From NCBI GenBank assembly GCA_964447205.1, contig CAYUSB010000035.1, forward strand, positions 1 through 64,000: a stretch of DNA of 64,000 nt. The letters are read 5' to 3'. Shown one piece after another: positions 1 through 8,887 of the stretch (positions within the stretch are counted from its first letter, which is position 1; each line of letters starts with the position of its first letter). The notes under the pieces were generated by a model. The model worked only from the letters and a program-made list of their open reading frames with translations. It had not been told where the DNA came from and did not search any database. Made by a program: the position numbers and the translations under genes. Source of the DNA: JAEUKH01 sp964447205 (GTDB taxonomy: Bacteria > Myxococcota_A > Polyangia > Polyangiales > Ga0077539).

Positions 1-656
1 GCTCGCTCCGGGTCGGTGCGGGCACCCTCACGAAGCGCGGCGTGCTGCCGTCCTCGCGGCACAGAAACACCCCGTCTGCAACCAAAACATGCATATGATG
101 GTTCAAATTGAGAGCACCCCCAAATCTCTGCACGAAGGTCACGGCCCCGATCTCTCTCCGCGCGCCCTCGTCCCCGGTCCCCTCTCCCACCGCCACCTTC
201 GCCCGGAGGTGGGCGCGCACGGCCTCGAAGAAGATGCGGGCCACCTTCGTGAGCAGCACCGGGTCGCGGGCCACGGGCAGCCGCAGGGCCCACGGCAGCG
301 ACAGCACCCACTGCCGCACGGGCACCTCCGGCCACAACCGCGCCACCTGCTCCGCGGCCGTCTCGTTCATCCTTCGCCCACCGCAGGACGAACACACCCC
401 CCGGCCCTTGCATGAGAACGGAACCAGCCGGTCGAAGCCGCAGGCCACGCACCGATGCCCGCCCGAAGCCGCAGGCCAGCACGCCGCAGCGCAGAAAGGC
501 CCGCAGCTCCGCCTCCACATACCGCGGCAGCGCCACCTCCGCCGCGCGGGCCGCCGCGAGGAAGGGCTCCAGCTCGGCCTGCACTACGCCATGCAGCACC
601 GACTCCGTCGCGTCGCGAGGGTGGTACCCAGGGACATGGCAGGGGGCGAGAGGCAT
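1..656 (-). pseudogene. IS91-family transposase, N-terminal half, frameshifted
   Basis: From ATG 656 the product reads MPLAPCHVPGYHPRDATES, then an FLRCGVLACGFGR segment. After this the reading frame moves by one base near 440-450 and continues as CVACGFDRLVPFSCKGRG, CSSCGGRRMNETAAE, PEVPVRQWVLSLPWALRL and QRFGGALNLNHHMHVLVAD to the window edge. The Cys pairs (CVAC, CKGRGVCSSC) are the zinc-binding domain of IS91-type transposases. HHMHVL is the start of the Y2/HUH catalytic domain. The catalytic tyrosines would lie beyond base 1. The frameshift suggests an inactive copy, or less likely a sequencing error. An in-frame stop upstream of 656 supports this start. Confidence 0.7.
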
Positions 657-679
657 CGCGACGATGCCCTTTTCGGACC

Positions 680-778
680 CTCACCGCCCACTGGTGGCTT
701 CCCCAGCATGCCAAGGGCCGCCGCGGCCCCGGAGCGACAACGCCTGCGCCCGCCACGGGAAGGTACTCCGAACTCCAG
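680..778 (-). repeat. IS91-type terminus, copy 1 (upstream of the transposase)
   Basis: This block aligns with about 42150-42246, with near-identity over CTGCGCCCGCCACGGG and ACTCCGAACTCCAG and looser similarity upstream. It lies 5' of the transposase start, where IS91 elements carry the termination end (ter-IS). A 15-base core, GTACTCCGAACTCCA (763-777), is also present exactly at 30018-30032. Confidence 0.5.
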
Positions 779-841
779 GACCGCGCGGCGCCGATTGCAC
801 CCGACGGCGCTGGGCGGATACGATGGCCACCCCGAACGACG

Positions 842-2107
842 ATGGCCCAACGTTTTCTACGGTGTCAACGCTGCGGCCTGCCGCACCCCGCCGACCTCAC
901 GGTGTGCCCCACCACGGGCCAACCCGTCGTGGCGAGCAACACCCTCGGCCCCGCCACCCCCGTCCGGGTCGTCACCGCCCCCGGCCCCGCGGCCTCCGCC
1001 CCGAAGTCCCCGCCTCCACCCCCTCCGCCGCCCCCCGGAACGGTCCCGGCTTCCACCCCCCGGGCCAAAGGGCCGGCCACCAGCGCGGGGCTCCTCGTGG
1101 GGGCCACCGTGGCGGGCCGCTACCAGGTCACCGGGGTCATCGCCGCGGGGGGCATGGGGGTCGTCTACGACGCCGTCCAGCGGCCCCTCGGGCGCACCGT
1201 GGCGGTCAAGTGCCTGCACCCCAAGTACGCCCAGGACAAGGTGGCCCTGGCCCGCTTCCAACAAGAGGCCGTCCTGGTGGGCAGCTTCGGGCACGCCAAC
1301 ATCGTCGAGATCTTCGACATGGGATGGCTCGACGACGGGACCCCCTTCCTGGTCATGGAGCGCCTGGAGGGCGAGACCGTGTCGGCCCGCCTCCAGCGCG
1401 AGAGGCCCTTCCGGGATGGGCTCGCCGTGAGCGTGGCCCGGCAGACCCTCGCGGCCCTCGCGGTCACCCACGCCAAGGGCGTCTTGCACCGCGACCTCAA
1501 GCCCGACAACCTCTTCCTCGCACGCCGCGGAGGCGACACCCCGCGGGTGAAGGTCCTCGACTTCGGGGTGGCCAAGGCCTTCGGGGTCGGGGCCGAGTCC
1601 GGGGCCAAGCTCACCCGGGCCGGCTACGTCATGGGCACCCCCGCGTACATGGCCCCCGAGCAGGCCCGCGGAGCCGCCGACCTCGACGGACGGGCCGACC
1701 TGTACGGGGTGGGGATGATCCTGTACGAGCTCCTCACGGGCCGGCTGCCCTACACCGCCCGCAGCCCGGCGGCCCTCCTCGGCGAGATCCAGCGGGGGGC
1801 CCTCGTGCCCCCGCGGTCGTACCGCCCCGACCTGCGCGAAGACCTCGACGCCATCGTCATGCGCTGCCTCGCCTTCGACCGCAGCCAACGCTGGCCCGAC
1901 GCCGCGTCCCTCCAGCGGGCCCTGGTGGGCCTCGGGATCGCCGAGGGAGAGGCCCCGGCTCCCCTCTCGCACAGCGCCCTCGCGGCCTCCGACGAGGCCG
2001 AGGACACCGAGGTCACCGCCCCGTCCGGGCTCCAGGAGGCCCTCGACGAGATCGAGACGGCCTCGCAGTCGATCAACGTGTTCGTGCGCCCGACCCGCAA
2101 GGGCTGA
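842..2107 (+). CDS. Serine/threonine protein kinase with N-terminal zinc ribbon (PknB-like)
   Basis: A 421-residue cytosolic kinase. The N-terminus has a Cys motif (CQRCG then C about 11 residues on), followed by an Ala/Pro-rich linker with a run of about ten prolines. The kinase domain covers roughly residues 85-350: glycine loop IAAGGMGVVYDA, VAVK lysine, catalytic loop HRDLKPDNLF, DFGVAK and the APEQ motif. No transmembrane or PASTA segment follows; the tail is acidic. ATG 842 is chosen because it begins directly before the zinc ribbon and upstream sequence in that frame is not protein-like. It stands alone, 33 bases before trmH. Targets are unknown. Confidence 0.85.
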   Translation: MAQRFLRCQRCGLPHPADLTVCPTTGQPVVASNTLGPATPVRVVTAPGPAASAPKSPPPPPPPPPGTVPASTPRAKGPATSAGLLVGATVAGRYQVTGVIAAGGMGVVYDAVQRPLGRTVAVKCLHPKYAQDKVALARFQQEAVLVGSFGHANIVEIFDMGWLDDGTPFLVMERLEGETVSARLQRERPFRDGLAVSVARQTLAALAVTHAKGVLHRDLKPDNLFLARRGGDTPRVKVLDFGVAKAFGVGAESGAKLTRAGYVMGTPAYMAPEQARGAADLDGRADLYGVGMILYELLTGRLPYTARSPAALLGEIQRGALVPPRSYRPDLREDLDAIVMRCLAFDRSQRWPDAASLQRALVGLGIAEGEAPAPLSHSALAASDEAEDTEVTAPSGLQEALDEIETASQSINVFVRPTRKG

Positions 2108-2140
2108 GGGCCCGAATCTCCCCCGAGAGCCTCCCCTCTG

Positions 2141-2848
2141 ATGCGCAGGACCACCCCAGACCTCCTGGATGTACGGCCCAGCGTGGCCCTCCCGTTCCCC
2201 GCCGACGAGATCATCGCGGGCCTCGAAGACCTCGTCCTGCCCGCCCGCCGCGACCGGCTTTGGGCCGTGGCCACGGGCAGGCTCAAGAGCGTGGTGATGG
2301 TGCTCGAAGGGGTCATCGATCCGCACAACGTGGCCGCCGTTCTACGGACGGGGGACGCCATGGGAGTAGGGGAGGTGCACCTCGTCGACCGGGGGGTGGC
2401 CCCGCGGCTGTCGACCCGGATCACCAAGGGGTGCGAACGCTGGCTCGACCTCTTCGTGCACACCGACCCGAGGGAGTGCGTGCGGGTCCTGCATGTCCGG
2501 GGGTTTTCGGTGTATGTGGCCGACCCGCGGGCCGATACCACCCTCGGGGCGGTGGCCCGCTGCCCCCGGGTGGCCCTGGCCTTCGGCAACGAACACCAGG
2601 GCGTGAGCCAGGACCTCCGCGACGCCGCCGACGGCAGCTTCGCCATCCCGATGCGGGGCATGGTCGAGAGCCTCAACGTCTCGGTGGCCGCGGCCATCAC
2701 CCTGCACGCCGCCACGGCCCACCGCCCCGGGGAGCTCGAGCCCGACGAGGTCCGGGCCCAGTACGCCCGGTGCCTGTACGAGTCGGTGCGCGACCCCGAG
2801 GCGGTCCTCGCCCGGCGACGTGCCGACCGGGGCCGCGGGGGGCCCTGA
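2141..2848 (+). CDS. trmH: tRNA (guanosine-18-2'-O)-methyltransferase (SpoU/TrmH family)
   Basis: A 235-residue SPOUT methyltransferase using S-adenosylmethionine to methylate the 2'-OH of G18 in the tRNA D-loop. The three SpoU motifs are present in order: NVAAVLRTGDAMG (about 67-79), ALAFGNEHQGVS (about 145-156) and IPMRGMVESLNVSVAAA (about 171-187). The N-terminal RLKSVVMVLEGVIDPHN and the arm after motif 3 match TrmH rather than the rRNA enzyme RlmB. It is transcribed with the kinase gene, but no functional link is evident. Confidence 0.85.
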   Translation: MRRTTPDLLDVRPSVALPFPADEIIAGLEDLVLPARRDRLWAVATGRLKSVVMVLEGVIDPHNVAAVLRTGDAMGVGEVHLVDRGVAPRLSTRITKGCERWLDLFVHTDPRECVRVLHVRGFSVYVADPRADTTLGAVARCPRVALAFGNEHQGVSQDLRDAADGSFAIPMRGMVESLNVSVAAAITLHAATAHRPGELEPDEVRAQYARCLYESVRDPEAVLARRRADRGRGGP

Positions 2849-2869
2849 GCGGCGCGGGAGGAGGGGGGA

Positions 2870-3631
2870 TCAGGCAGAAGGGCGGGGCGCTTCGAGCAGG
2901 CCCAGGGTGGCCCCCTGGGGGTCGGTGATGACCGAGATGAAGCCCACCGTCGGGACCTCCCAACGCTCCATCAGCACCTTCCCCCCGAAGCGGGTGATGC
3001 ACGCGTGGGCCCGGGCCAGATCGTCGACCAGGACGTACGACAGCCAATGGGGCGGGGCCCCGGGGGGGAGGGGGGTGAGCGAGGCCATCGACCGGTCGCC
3101 CAGGGTGAAGACCTGGGTGGTGGTGTCGCCCCCGGCCCCGAAGGGACGGGTCCCCCAGCCGACCACGGCGGCGTAGAAGTCTCGAGCCGCGTCGCCGTCG
3201 GCGGCGGCGAGCTGCTCCCAGCAAAACTGCCCGACGCCCTGGGTGACCGGGGCGTCGCCCGCGTTGCTCTTGTAGAGCCCCAGGACGGCCCCCTGGGGGT
3301 CGGACAGCATGGCGTAGCGGCCGATCCCCGGGATGTCCATCGGGGCCACGAGGAGCTGCGCCCCCCGCTCGGAGGCAGCGGCCGCCGAGGCGTCGACGTC
3401 GGGGACCGAGACCGAGGCCGACCAGAAGGGCTGGGGAACCTCCGCCGGGGCCGCCATCAGGCCAGCGACCTGGACGTCGCCCGCGTAACACAGCCAGTAG
3501 TCGATGTCGGGCATGGGGCTCTTCTCCACGCGCCAGTTGAACAGCTCGCTGTAGAACCGCGTGGCGGCGGGCACGTCAGTGGTGCACAGCTCCCGCCACA
3601 CAAACTGCCCCGGATCGTACTGAACGCTCAT
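2870..3631 (-). CDS. VOC-superfamily protein with two glyoxalase-like domains
   Basis: 253 residues with two tandem vicinal-oxygen-chelate domains. Each opens with a conserved phrase (FVWRELCTTDVPAATRFY, FCWEQLAAADGDAARDFY) and ends with a DPQGA(V/T)LGL strand. This two-domain layout is the CFP-30B/hydroxylase-like group, usually annotated as VOC family protein. Substrate and metal use cannot be told from sequence. It converges on trmH with 21 bases between stops. The start is MSVQYDPGQFVW at 3631. Confidence 0.8.
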   Translation of the reverse strand: MSVQYDPGQFVWRELCTTDVPAATRFYSELFNWRVEKSPMPDIDYWLCYAGDVQVAGLMAAPAEVPQPFWSASVSVPDVDASAAAASERGAQLLVAPMDIPGIGRYAMLSDPQGAVLGLYKSNAGDAPVTQGVGQFCWEQLAAADGDAARDFYAAVVGWGTRPFGAGGDTTTQVFTLGDRSMASLTPLPPGAPPHWLSYVLVDDLARAHACITRFGGKVLMERWEVPTVGFISVITDPQGATLGLLEAPRPSA

Positions 3632-3831
3632 GACATGGACCTCTCCTGGCTGAGCGGGCGCAGCCCGGCCTCGCGAACCCCCGCGCACCGCGACCACGAC
3701 CCCTTCGACCCAGCCGAGACGCACCTAATCCTGAACACCCGGGCAGGTCAAGAAGTCGCCCGTGGAATTGTCCTGCCCCGCGGATCTCCCCCTGCCATTC
3801 GTGCTCCGGCTGGGCTACACCACGGGCCGCG

Positions 3832-4839
3832 ATGACTGCGCGCATCGTTCGCCCACGCTCGGACTCTCCCCGTCTGCCGCTCACCCTCGGGGGCGTGGTG
3901 GTCGGCGTGGTCCTGGGCTTCTCCCTGGGGGCCCGGGTGTTTCGCCCGACCCCCGAGGCCGCGGGCGGGGGCCCAGGCGGCCAGGAGCCCGCGTCGGAGA
4001 TGCCCGTGACCCCGGCCACGCCCGACCCGACGCCCGTCGGGCGACCCGCTCCCCCGACGACCGCCGACGCAGGCCCCGCGGCCACCGTGGCCGTGCGCCT
4101 CGCACCGGGCACCCTCACCGCGTGCGGCGAAGGCGAGGAGCTCAACCTCGCCGCGGCCCAGTGCGACAACCCCCCCGGGTTCGAGCCCGCCCTGCGGGCC
4201 CGCCTCGCCGCCGTGCTCCCACGCTGCCCCTCGGCCCCCGCCGCGGCCAGCCACCCGGGCTCGGCCCTCTTCCTCGGGCTCCGGGTCGACCGTCCCCGGC
4301 GTCGTGTGGCCGTCCTCCTCGGACGCCGCAGCACCGTGCCCGAGAAGGTCTCGTACGTGGCCTGCGCCAGCGAAGGCCTGCGCGACCTGCCGGCCCTGTG
4401 GAGCCTGCCCACGGCCCACCCGCGCTACCTCTACGAGTTCGTCGCACGGTTCAGCCCCCTCGGCCTCGCCGTGCCCGATGCCCCGGTCGGCCCCGGTCCC
4501 GCGCCGCCCGCCCCCGTCGCCCCCGCACCCGCAGCCCCCGCACCCATCGCACCCGTCGCTCCCGCTCCCGCGGCCCCCGCGACGTCCGCCACCCCGGCGG
4601 GCACACCCGGGACCCTCCCCAGCCCCGCGGAGCTCGGACGGATGCGGGCTACCGGGCGGGCCACCGTGACCTGGAGCGCCGCGGTGGTGCGCGAGGCCCC
4701 ACGCACCGGGGCCATCGTCGCGAGGATCCCGCAGGGGACGGAGGTCGAGCTCCTCGACCGGCGGGGCGGGTGGTTTGCGATTCGATGGGGACGGAGCAAC
4801 AACGTCGGGTGGACTTTCCGCGAGGCCATCGGACAATGA
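3832..4839 (+). CDS. Membrane-anchored protein with C-terminal SH3-like domain
   Basis: 335 residues. One transmembrane segment lies near the N-terminus (about 17-33, LTLGGVVVGVVLGFSLGA). A Pro/Ala-rich linker follows, then a central region with four Cys (TACGEGEELNLAAAQC and others), a second Ala/Pro repeat (APAPAAPAP type) and a bacterial SH3 domain at about 275-333 (TWSAAVVREAPRTGAIV, ending NNVGWTFREA). SH3b domains outside the membrane often bind peptidoglycan, so an envelope role is inferred. It lies 35 bases upstream of the next gene on the same strand. Confidence 0.65.
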   Translation: MTARIVRPRSDSPRLPLTLGGVVVGVVLGFSLGARVFRPTPEAAGGGPGGQEPASEMPVTPATPDPTPVGRPAPPTTADAGPAATVAVRLAPGTLTACGEGEELNLAAAQCDNPPGFEPALRARLAAVLPRCPSAPAAASHPGSALFLGLRVDRPRRRVAVLLGRRSTVPEKVSYVACASEGLRDLPALWSLPTAHPRYLYEFVARFSPLGLAVPDAPVGPGPAPPAPVAPAPAAPAPIAPVAPAPAAPATSATPAGTPGTLPSPAELGRMRATGRATVTWSAAVVREAPRTGAIVARIPQGTEVELLDRRGGWFAIRWGRSNNVGWTFREAIGQ

Positions 4840-4873
4840 AGGCCGACCCCCGCGGTCGGTGAGGGTGGAGACG

Positions 4874-5488
4874 ATGGCTGAGCGAGCGGTGCAGGAGAGC
4901 GTGCTGGTGATGTACGGAGCCCTGGCAGGGGGGGCCCGCCTGCTGCTCCCGCCCATGATCGACCTGCCCGTCGTGCGGAGCCTGCGCATGGCCATGATCG
5001 ATCGTATGGCCCGATCGCACGGGGTCACCCTCACCGCCGGGGCCCGACGCATCCTGGTCGACATCGAGGAGAGCACCACCATCCGCGGCAACGTCACCCA
5101 GGGGTTTCGCCTGCTCCTGCACCGGATCCTGCCCGGGACCCGCTTCGTCGACGCCTCGGGCAACCTCTTCCGCACCTGGGGCACGGGGGTCTTGCTGGCC
5201 CGGTATTTCGCCGAGCACCGCCCCAACCGGGACGCCGTGATGTCCGAGATCGAGGCCGAGCGGGTGCGGGCCGGGCTCCGGGCCGCCCTCGAGCTGCTCG
5301 AGCCCGACCAGGTCCGGGCCATCGCCACCGCGGCCCTCCAGCCCGTGTACCAGGTCGAGGCCCCGACGGCCCTGTCCCGCCTCGACCGCTGGAGCGAGGC
5401 CGTGGCGGCCACCCTGGCCGAGCTCCCCGCCGCCTGGACCGACGCCGCCGAAGAGACCTTCCTCGCCACCCTGAAGAAGTATCGCTGA
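4874..5488 (+). CDS. Conserved-looking hypothetical protein upstream of pqqDE
   Basis: 204 residues, not assigned to a family. The N-terminal third is hydrophobic and Arg-rich (VMYGALAGGARLLLPPMIDL, VRSLRMAMIDRMARSHG), suggesting membrane association. The rest is helical with Glu/Arg pairs. GAGGGTGGAG lies just upstream of ATG 4874. Only six bases separate its stop from the PqqD-PqqE start, so they are very likely co-transcribed and perhaps functionally tied. Confidence 0.6.
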   Translation: MAERAVQESVLVMYGALAGGARLLLPPMIDLPVVRSLRMAMIDRMARSHGVTLTAGARRILVDIEESTTIRGNVTQGFRLLLHRILPGTRFVDASGNLFRTWGTGVLLARYFAEHRPNRDAVMSEIEAERVRAGLRAALELLEPDQVRAIATAALQPVYQVEAPTALSRLDRWSEAVAATLAELPAAWTDAAEETFLATLKKYR

Positions 5489-5494
5489 CGGACG

Positions 5495-6925
5495 ATGACG
5501 GACGGCCCCCAAGTCCCGCGGTTGGTCTCCTGGGCCCGGGCCCGCTGGGACGAGGCCCGGGGGCGCGGGGTGGTGGTGGTCCCCGAAGGGGTCGTCGCCC
5601 TGTCCGAGACCGCCTGGGAGGTCGTACGGCGCTGCGACGGCGCCCGGTCCTTCGAGGCCATCCTCGACGGCCTCCAGGCCGAGTTTGTCGGAGCCCCCCG
5701 GGCCGAGCTCGCCGCCGACGCCGGGGCCCTGCTCGCCTGGCTCCGGGCCCGACGGTTCCTGCGCTGGGACGGAGGCCCGGAGGCGCCCCCGGGCCCCCTC
5801 GGGCCGCTCCCGGCCGCCCCCGCAACCCCCGGGGGTCTCCCCCTGCCCGAGGCCCTCCTGTGCGAGCTCACGTACCGCTGCCCCCTGCGCTGCGGCTACT
5901 GCTCCAACCCCGCCCGGTGGTGGGATCACCCCGAGGCCATGTCCGCCGCCGACTGGGGCCGGCTCTTCGACCAGGCCGCCGCCCTCGGGGTCCTGCACGT
6001 CCACCTCTCCGGCGGCGAACCCCTCCTCCGCGACGACCTCGAGGCCATCGTGGCCAGGGCCCACGCCGCAGGCCTCTACGTCAACCTCATCACCTCCGCC
6101 TGGGGCCTCACCCCCCGTCGCCTCGACGCCCTCCGGACGGCCGGGGTCGACCACGTCCAGGTCTCGCTGCAGGACACCGACCCCGAGGCCGCCGACGCCC
6201 TCGCCGGGGCCCGGGCCCACGCCCACAAGCTCCAGGCCGCCCGATGGGTCGTCGCGTCTGGGGCCGCCCTGTCGATCAACGTGGTCCTGCATCGCCACAA
6301 CCTCGGTCACCTCGGGGCCCTGGTCGACCTCGCCGCCGACCTCGGGGCCGTACGGATCGAGCTCGCCAACACCCAGTTTCACGGCAGCGCCCTCGCCCAC
6401 GCCCCCTCCCTCCTGCCCTCCCCCGCCCAGATCGCCCAGGCCACCGTCGACCTCGCCGCGGCCCGGGCCCGGCACGGCCACGCCCTCGACATCGTCTGGG
6501 TCGTGCCCGACTGGTACGCCGGCCTGCCGCGGCCCTGCATGGACGGCTGGGGCACCCGGTTTGTCACCGTCACCCCCGCCGGGGTGGCCCTCCCGTGCCC
6601 CGGAGCCCACGACCTGCCCGGGATGGCCCTCGACCGCGTCCAGGGGGCCGACCTGGCCGCCCTGTGGCGCACCGGGGCCGACTTCCAGCGATACCGGGGC
6701 ACCGCGTGGATGCACGATCCCTGCGCCTCCTGCGACCGACGCACCGTCGACCACGGGGGCTGCCGCTGCCAGGCCTTCGCCCTGACCGGCGACCCCGCGG
6801 CCACCGACCCGGCTTGCCACAAGAGCCCCCATCACGCCCTCATCCTCAAGGCCCGAGACCAGGAGGCCCCCACGGCTACCATCATACCCATGAGATTGCG
6901 CAAACCGTATGCCGTCAAACCGTAG
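5495..6925 (+). CDS. pqqE: Fused PqqD-PqqE: peptide chaperone plus radical SAM/SPASM enzyme
   Basis: 476 residues. Residues about 1-93 form a PqqD-like winged domain (VVVPEGVVALSETAWEVV). From about 113 comes a PqqE radical SAM enzyme with the CPLRCGYC cluster motif (Cys129, 133, 136), SGGEPLLR, VQVSLQD and ELANTQFHG. The SPASM auxiliary-cluster region has CMDGWG, PCPGAH, CASC and GGCRCQAFALTGD. PqqE makes the Glu-Tyr carbon-carbon bond in precursor PqqA with help from PqqD. No pqqA, pqqB or pqqC is visible nearby, so either the rest is elsewhere or this enzyme serves another peptide. The C-terminal IIPMRLRKPYAVKP tail is unusual. Confidence 0.85.
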   Translation: MTDGPQVPRLVSWARARWDEARGRGVVVVPEGVVALSETAWEVVRRCDGARSFEAILDGLQAEFVGAPRAELAADAGALLAWLRARRFLRWDGGPEAPPGPLGPLPAAPATPGGLPLPEALLCELTYRCPLRCGYCSNPARWWDHPEAMSAADWGRLFDQAAALGVLHVHLSGGEPLLRDDLEAIVARAHAAGLYVNLITSAWGLTPRRLDALRTAGVDHVQVSLQDTDPEAADALAGARAHAHKLQAARWVVASGAALSINVVLHRHNLGHLGALVDLAADLGAVRIELANTQFHGSALAHAPSLLPSPAQIAQATVDLAAARARHGHALDIVWVVPDWYAGLPRPCMDGWGTRFVTVTPAGVALPCPGAHDLPGMALDRVQGADLAALWRTGADFQRYRGTAWMHDPCASCDRRTVDHGGCRCQAFALTGDPAATDPACHKSPHHALILKARDQEAPTATIIPMRLRKPYAVKP

Positions 6926-6986
6926 AGGCGCAGTCATTCGCGGGCTTCGATTCCGTAGGGGTTGCGCTCAGGAAAACGAGGATAGT

Positions 6987-8747
6987 ATGTCAGAGGGATC
7001 CACAGTGGATTCTTCCTCGTCGGACAATGGGTTGGCCCTGCCTCCCCGATGGGCCGTCCTGGCGCGAGAGCATCAGGAGGGCCTGCCGCGGCTGCGGGCG
7101 GCCCTGTGCGCCCTGGCCGATCACCCTGACTGCCCCATCCGGCACCGGGCCGTCTTGATGAACGTGCTGTCTGTCGACCCCGCGGCGGCCCGCGACGCCC
7201 TCGACGAGGTCGCCCCTGGCGAGCGCGACCTGTTGCGCGGGGCCTGCCTCGCGCGGCTCACGGAGCTGGAGCAGGCCCTCGGCCCCCTCGACGCGTACGT
7301 CTGCCGGGCCCGGGCCCACGACGACGCCGACGCCCTCTTGTGGGGCCTGCTCGAGCAGGGGCGGGCCCTGTGTATGCTCGGCGATGTCTCCGAGGGGGTG
7401 ACCCTGCTCGAAGAGGCCCTGCTCATGGCCCGCGACCTCGGGGCCCGCAACCGGGAGGCCTCCATCCTCCTGGCCCTGGGCTTCGTCGAGGGCGAGCAGG
7501 GCCGGACCGAACCCTACGCCCGCATCACCCGTCAGGCCGTGGACATGTTTCGTGCGGTGGGCGACACCCAGGGCCTCGCCCACGCCTTGTGCAACCTCGG
7601 AGGATCCCTCCAGAGCCTGCACCTGCTCGCCGAGGCCGAAGCGTGTTACGCCGAGGCCCTCGACAAGGCCCACCCCGTGCACGGGCGGTACATCATCGCC
7701 CTGGCCCGCAGCGGTCAGGGGGGGGTGGCCTTCGCCCGGGGCGACGTGGCCGCGGGGCTCGAGCGCTACGCCGAGGCCGAGACTGTCCTCCTGGAGATCG
7801 GCCGGGTGCACCAGGTGGCCTACCACGAGCTCCTGATCGGTCGGCACCTGCTCAAAAAGGACATGCCCGCCGAGGCCCAGGCCCACATCGAGCGGGCCCT
7901 GCGGCTGGCCGCGCCCCTGCGGCTCCAGCGCATCACCACCCAGGCCCTGGCCAGGCTGGCCGCCATCTTCGAGGCGGCGGGCGACTACAAGGGAGCCTGC
8001 GGGGTGCTCCAGCGCCAGGTGGTGGCCCTGGAGTCGAGCATCGAAGACCGGGTGACCACCGCCCGACGCCACGCCGCCGAGCGCCAGAGGAGCCTCGTGG
8101 CCCAACGCAACGCCGTGGCCGAGCGCGAGCTCCGCGAGCAGCTCGAGGCCCGCAACCGCGAGCTCCAGGACGCCCTCGCCGAGCAGCAGCGCCTCCGCGA
8201 AGACCTCGAGCGGCTGTCCCAGACCGACGCCCTCACGGGGCTCTACAACCGCCGCCACCTCGAGACCCTGCTGAGCCACGAGATGGTCCGGATCGGCCGT
8301 CGGTGGGCCCCGTTGACGGTCTTGATGCTCGACCTCGACCGCTTCAAGGACGTCAACGACACCTACGGCCACCCGGTGGGCGACGAGGTCTTGATCATCG
8401 CCGCCCGGCGCCTGAAAGACCGCGTCCGGGCGAGCGACCACGTGGCCCGGTGGGGGGGCGAGGAGTTCTGCATCATGCTCCCGGAGACCGACCTGGCCGG
8501 CGGGGCCCTGCTCGGGGCCGCCCTGCGGTCGACCTTCGCCGACCTGCCCTTCGCCACGTCGGCCGGGCCCCTGCGGGTGACCATCAGCATCGGGGTGGCC
8601 ACCCGCAGCCACATCGACTACACCGACTCGCTCATCGCCCGCGCCGACCGGGCCCTCTACGCCGCCAAACACGCCGGCCGGGACTGCGTCGTGACCGAGG
8701 CCTCGACCTCCCTCATGCCCCCCGACGTACGGCGGGTCACCCCCTGA
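6987..8747 (+). CDS. TPR-coiled-coil-GGDEF diguanylate cyclase
   Basis: 586 residues, no signal peptide. Residues about 60-370 are TPR-like helical repeats (ALLWGLLEQGRALCMLGD, LAHALCNLGGSLQSLHLL). A coiled coil follows (about 375-425, RNAVAERELREQLEARNRE), then a GGDEF domain from about 430: SQTDALTGLYNRRHLE, DLDRFKDVNDTYGH and the active loop RWGGEEF. It should make cyclic-di-GMP from two GTP. RxxD-like residues before the loop (RVRASD) are compatible with product inhibition. ATG 6987 follows a GAGGATAG ribosome site. Architecture resembles TPR-GGDEF sensors. Confidence 0.85.
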   Translation: MSEGSTVDSSSSDNGLALPPRWAVLAREHQEGLPRLRAALCALADHPDCPIRHRAVLMNVLSVDPAAARDALDEVAPGERDLLRGACLARLTELEQALGPLDAYVCRARAHDDADALLWGLLEQGRALCMLGDVSEGVTLLEEALLMARDLGARNREASILLALGFVEGEQGRTEPYARITRQAVDMFRAVGDTQGLAHALCNLGGSLQSLHLLAEAEACYAEALDKAHPVHGRYIIALARSGQGGVAFARGDVAAGLERYAEAETVLLEIGRVHQVAYHELLIGRHLLKKDMPAEAQAHIERALRLAAPLRLQRITTQALARLAAIFEAAGDYKGACGVLQRQVVALESSIEDRVTTARRHAAERQRSLVAQRNAVAERELREQLEARNRELQDALAEQQRLREDLERLSQTDALTGLYNRRHLETLLSHEMVRIGRRWAPLTVLMLDLDRFKDVNDTYGHPVGDEVLIIAARRLKDRVRASDHVARWGGEEFCIMLPETDLAGGALLGAALRSTFADLPFATSAGPLRVTISIGVATRSHIDYTDSLIARADRALYAAKHAGRDCVVTEASTSLMPPDVRRVTP

Positions 8748-8887
8748 GGGGCCCTCTCCGTTGCCTCCGCGCAACACCAGGTTGACATCTGGCTCTCTCC
8801 CCAAGGCCCCTGGGCGGCCATAGCTTCTGGCCCGCGACGGTCGCGCCCCGCTGTGCGGGCATCCCGCGGCCGTCCGAGAGACCCACC

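Larger units (their letters stand above)
1..778 (-). mobile_element. IS91-family insertion element, right (transposase 5') end; runs off the window
   Basis: The element is defined by an IS91-type transposase read on the minus strand, which begins at 656 and leaves the window at base 1. The roughly 100 bases upstream of its start (about 680-778) reappear at about 42150-42246 without a transposase, so 778 is taken as the outer end. The Ser/Thr kinase gene starts 64 bases beyond it. IS91 elements move by rolling-circle, one-ended transposition and can carry neighbouring DNA. The exact border is inferred only from where the two repeat copies stop matching. Confidence 0.6.

Noticed and set aside
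367..850. Open frames on the minus strand overlapping the IS91 transposase N-terminus (367-756, 584-850)
   Set aside because: They read as Arg/Gly/Ala-rich text, while another frame gives clear IS91 zinc-finger and Y2 motifs.
8782..8787. TTGACA as a promoter for the YceI gene
   Set aside because: A consensus -35 but no acceptable -10 at 16-18 bases.
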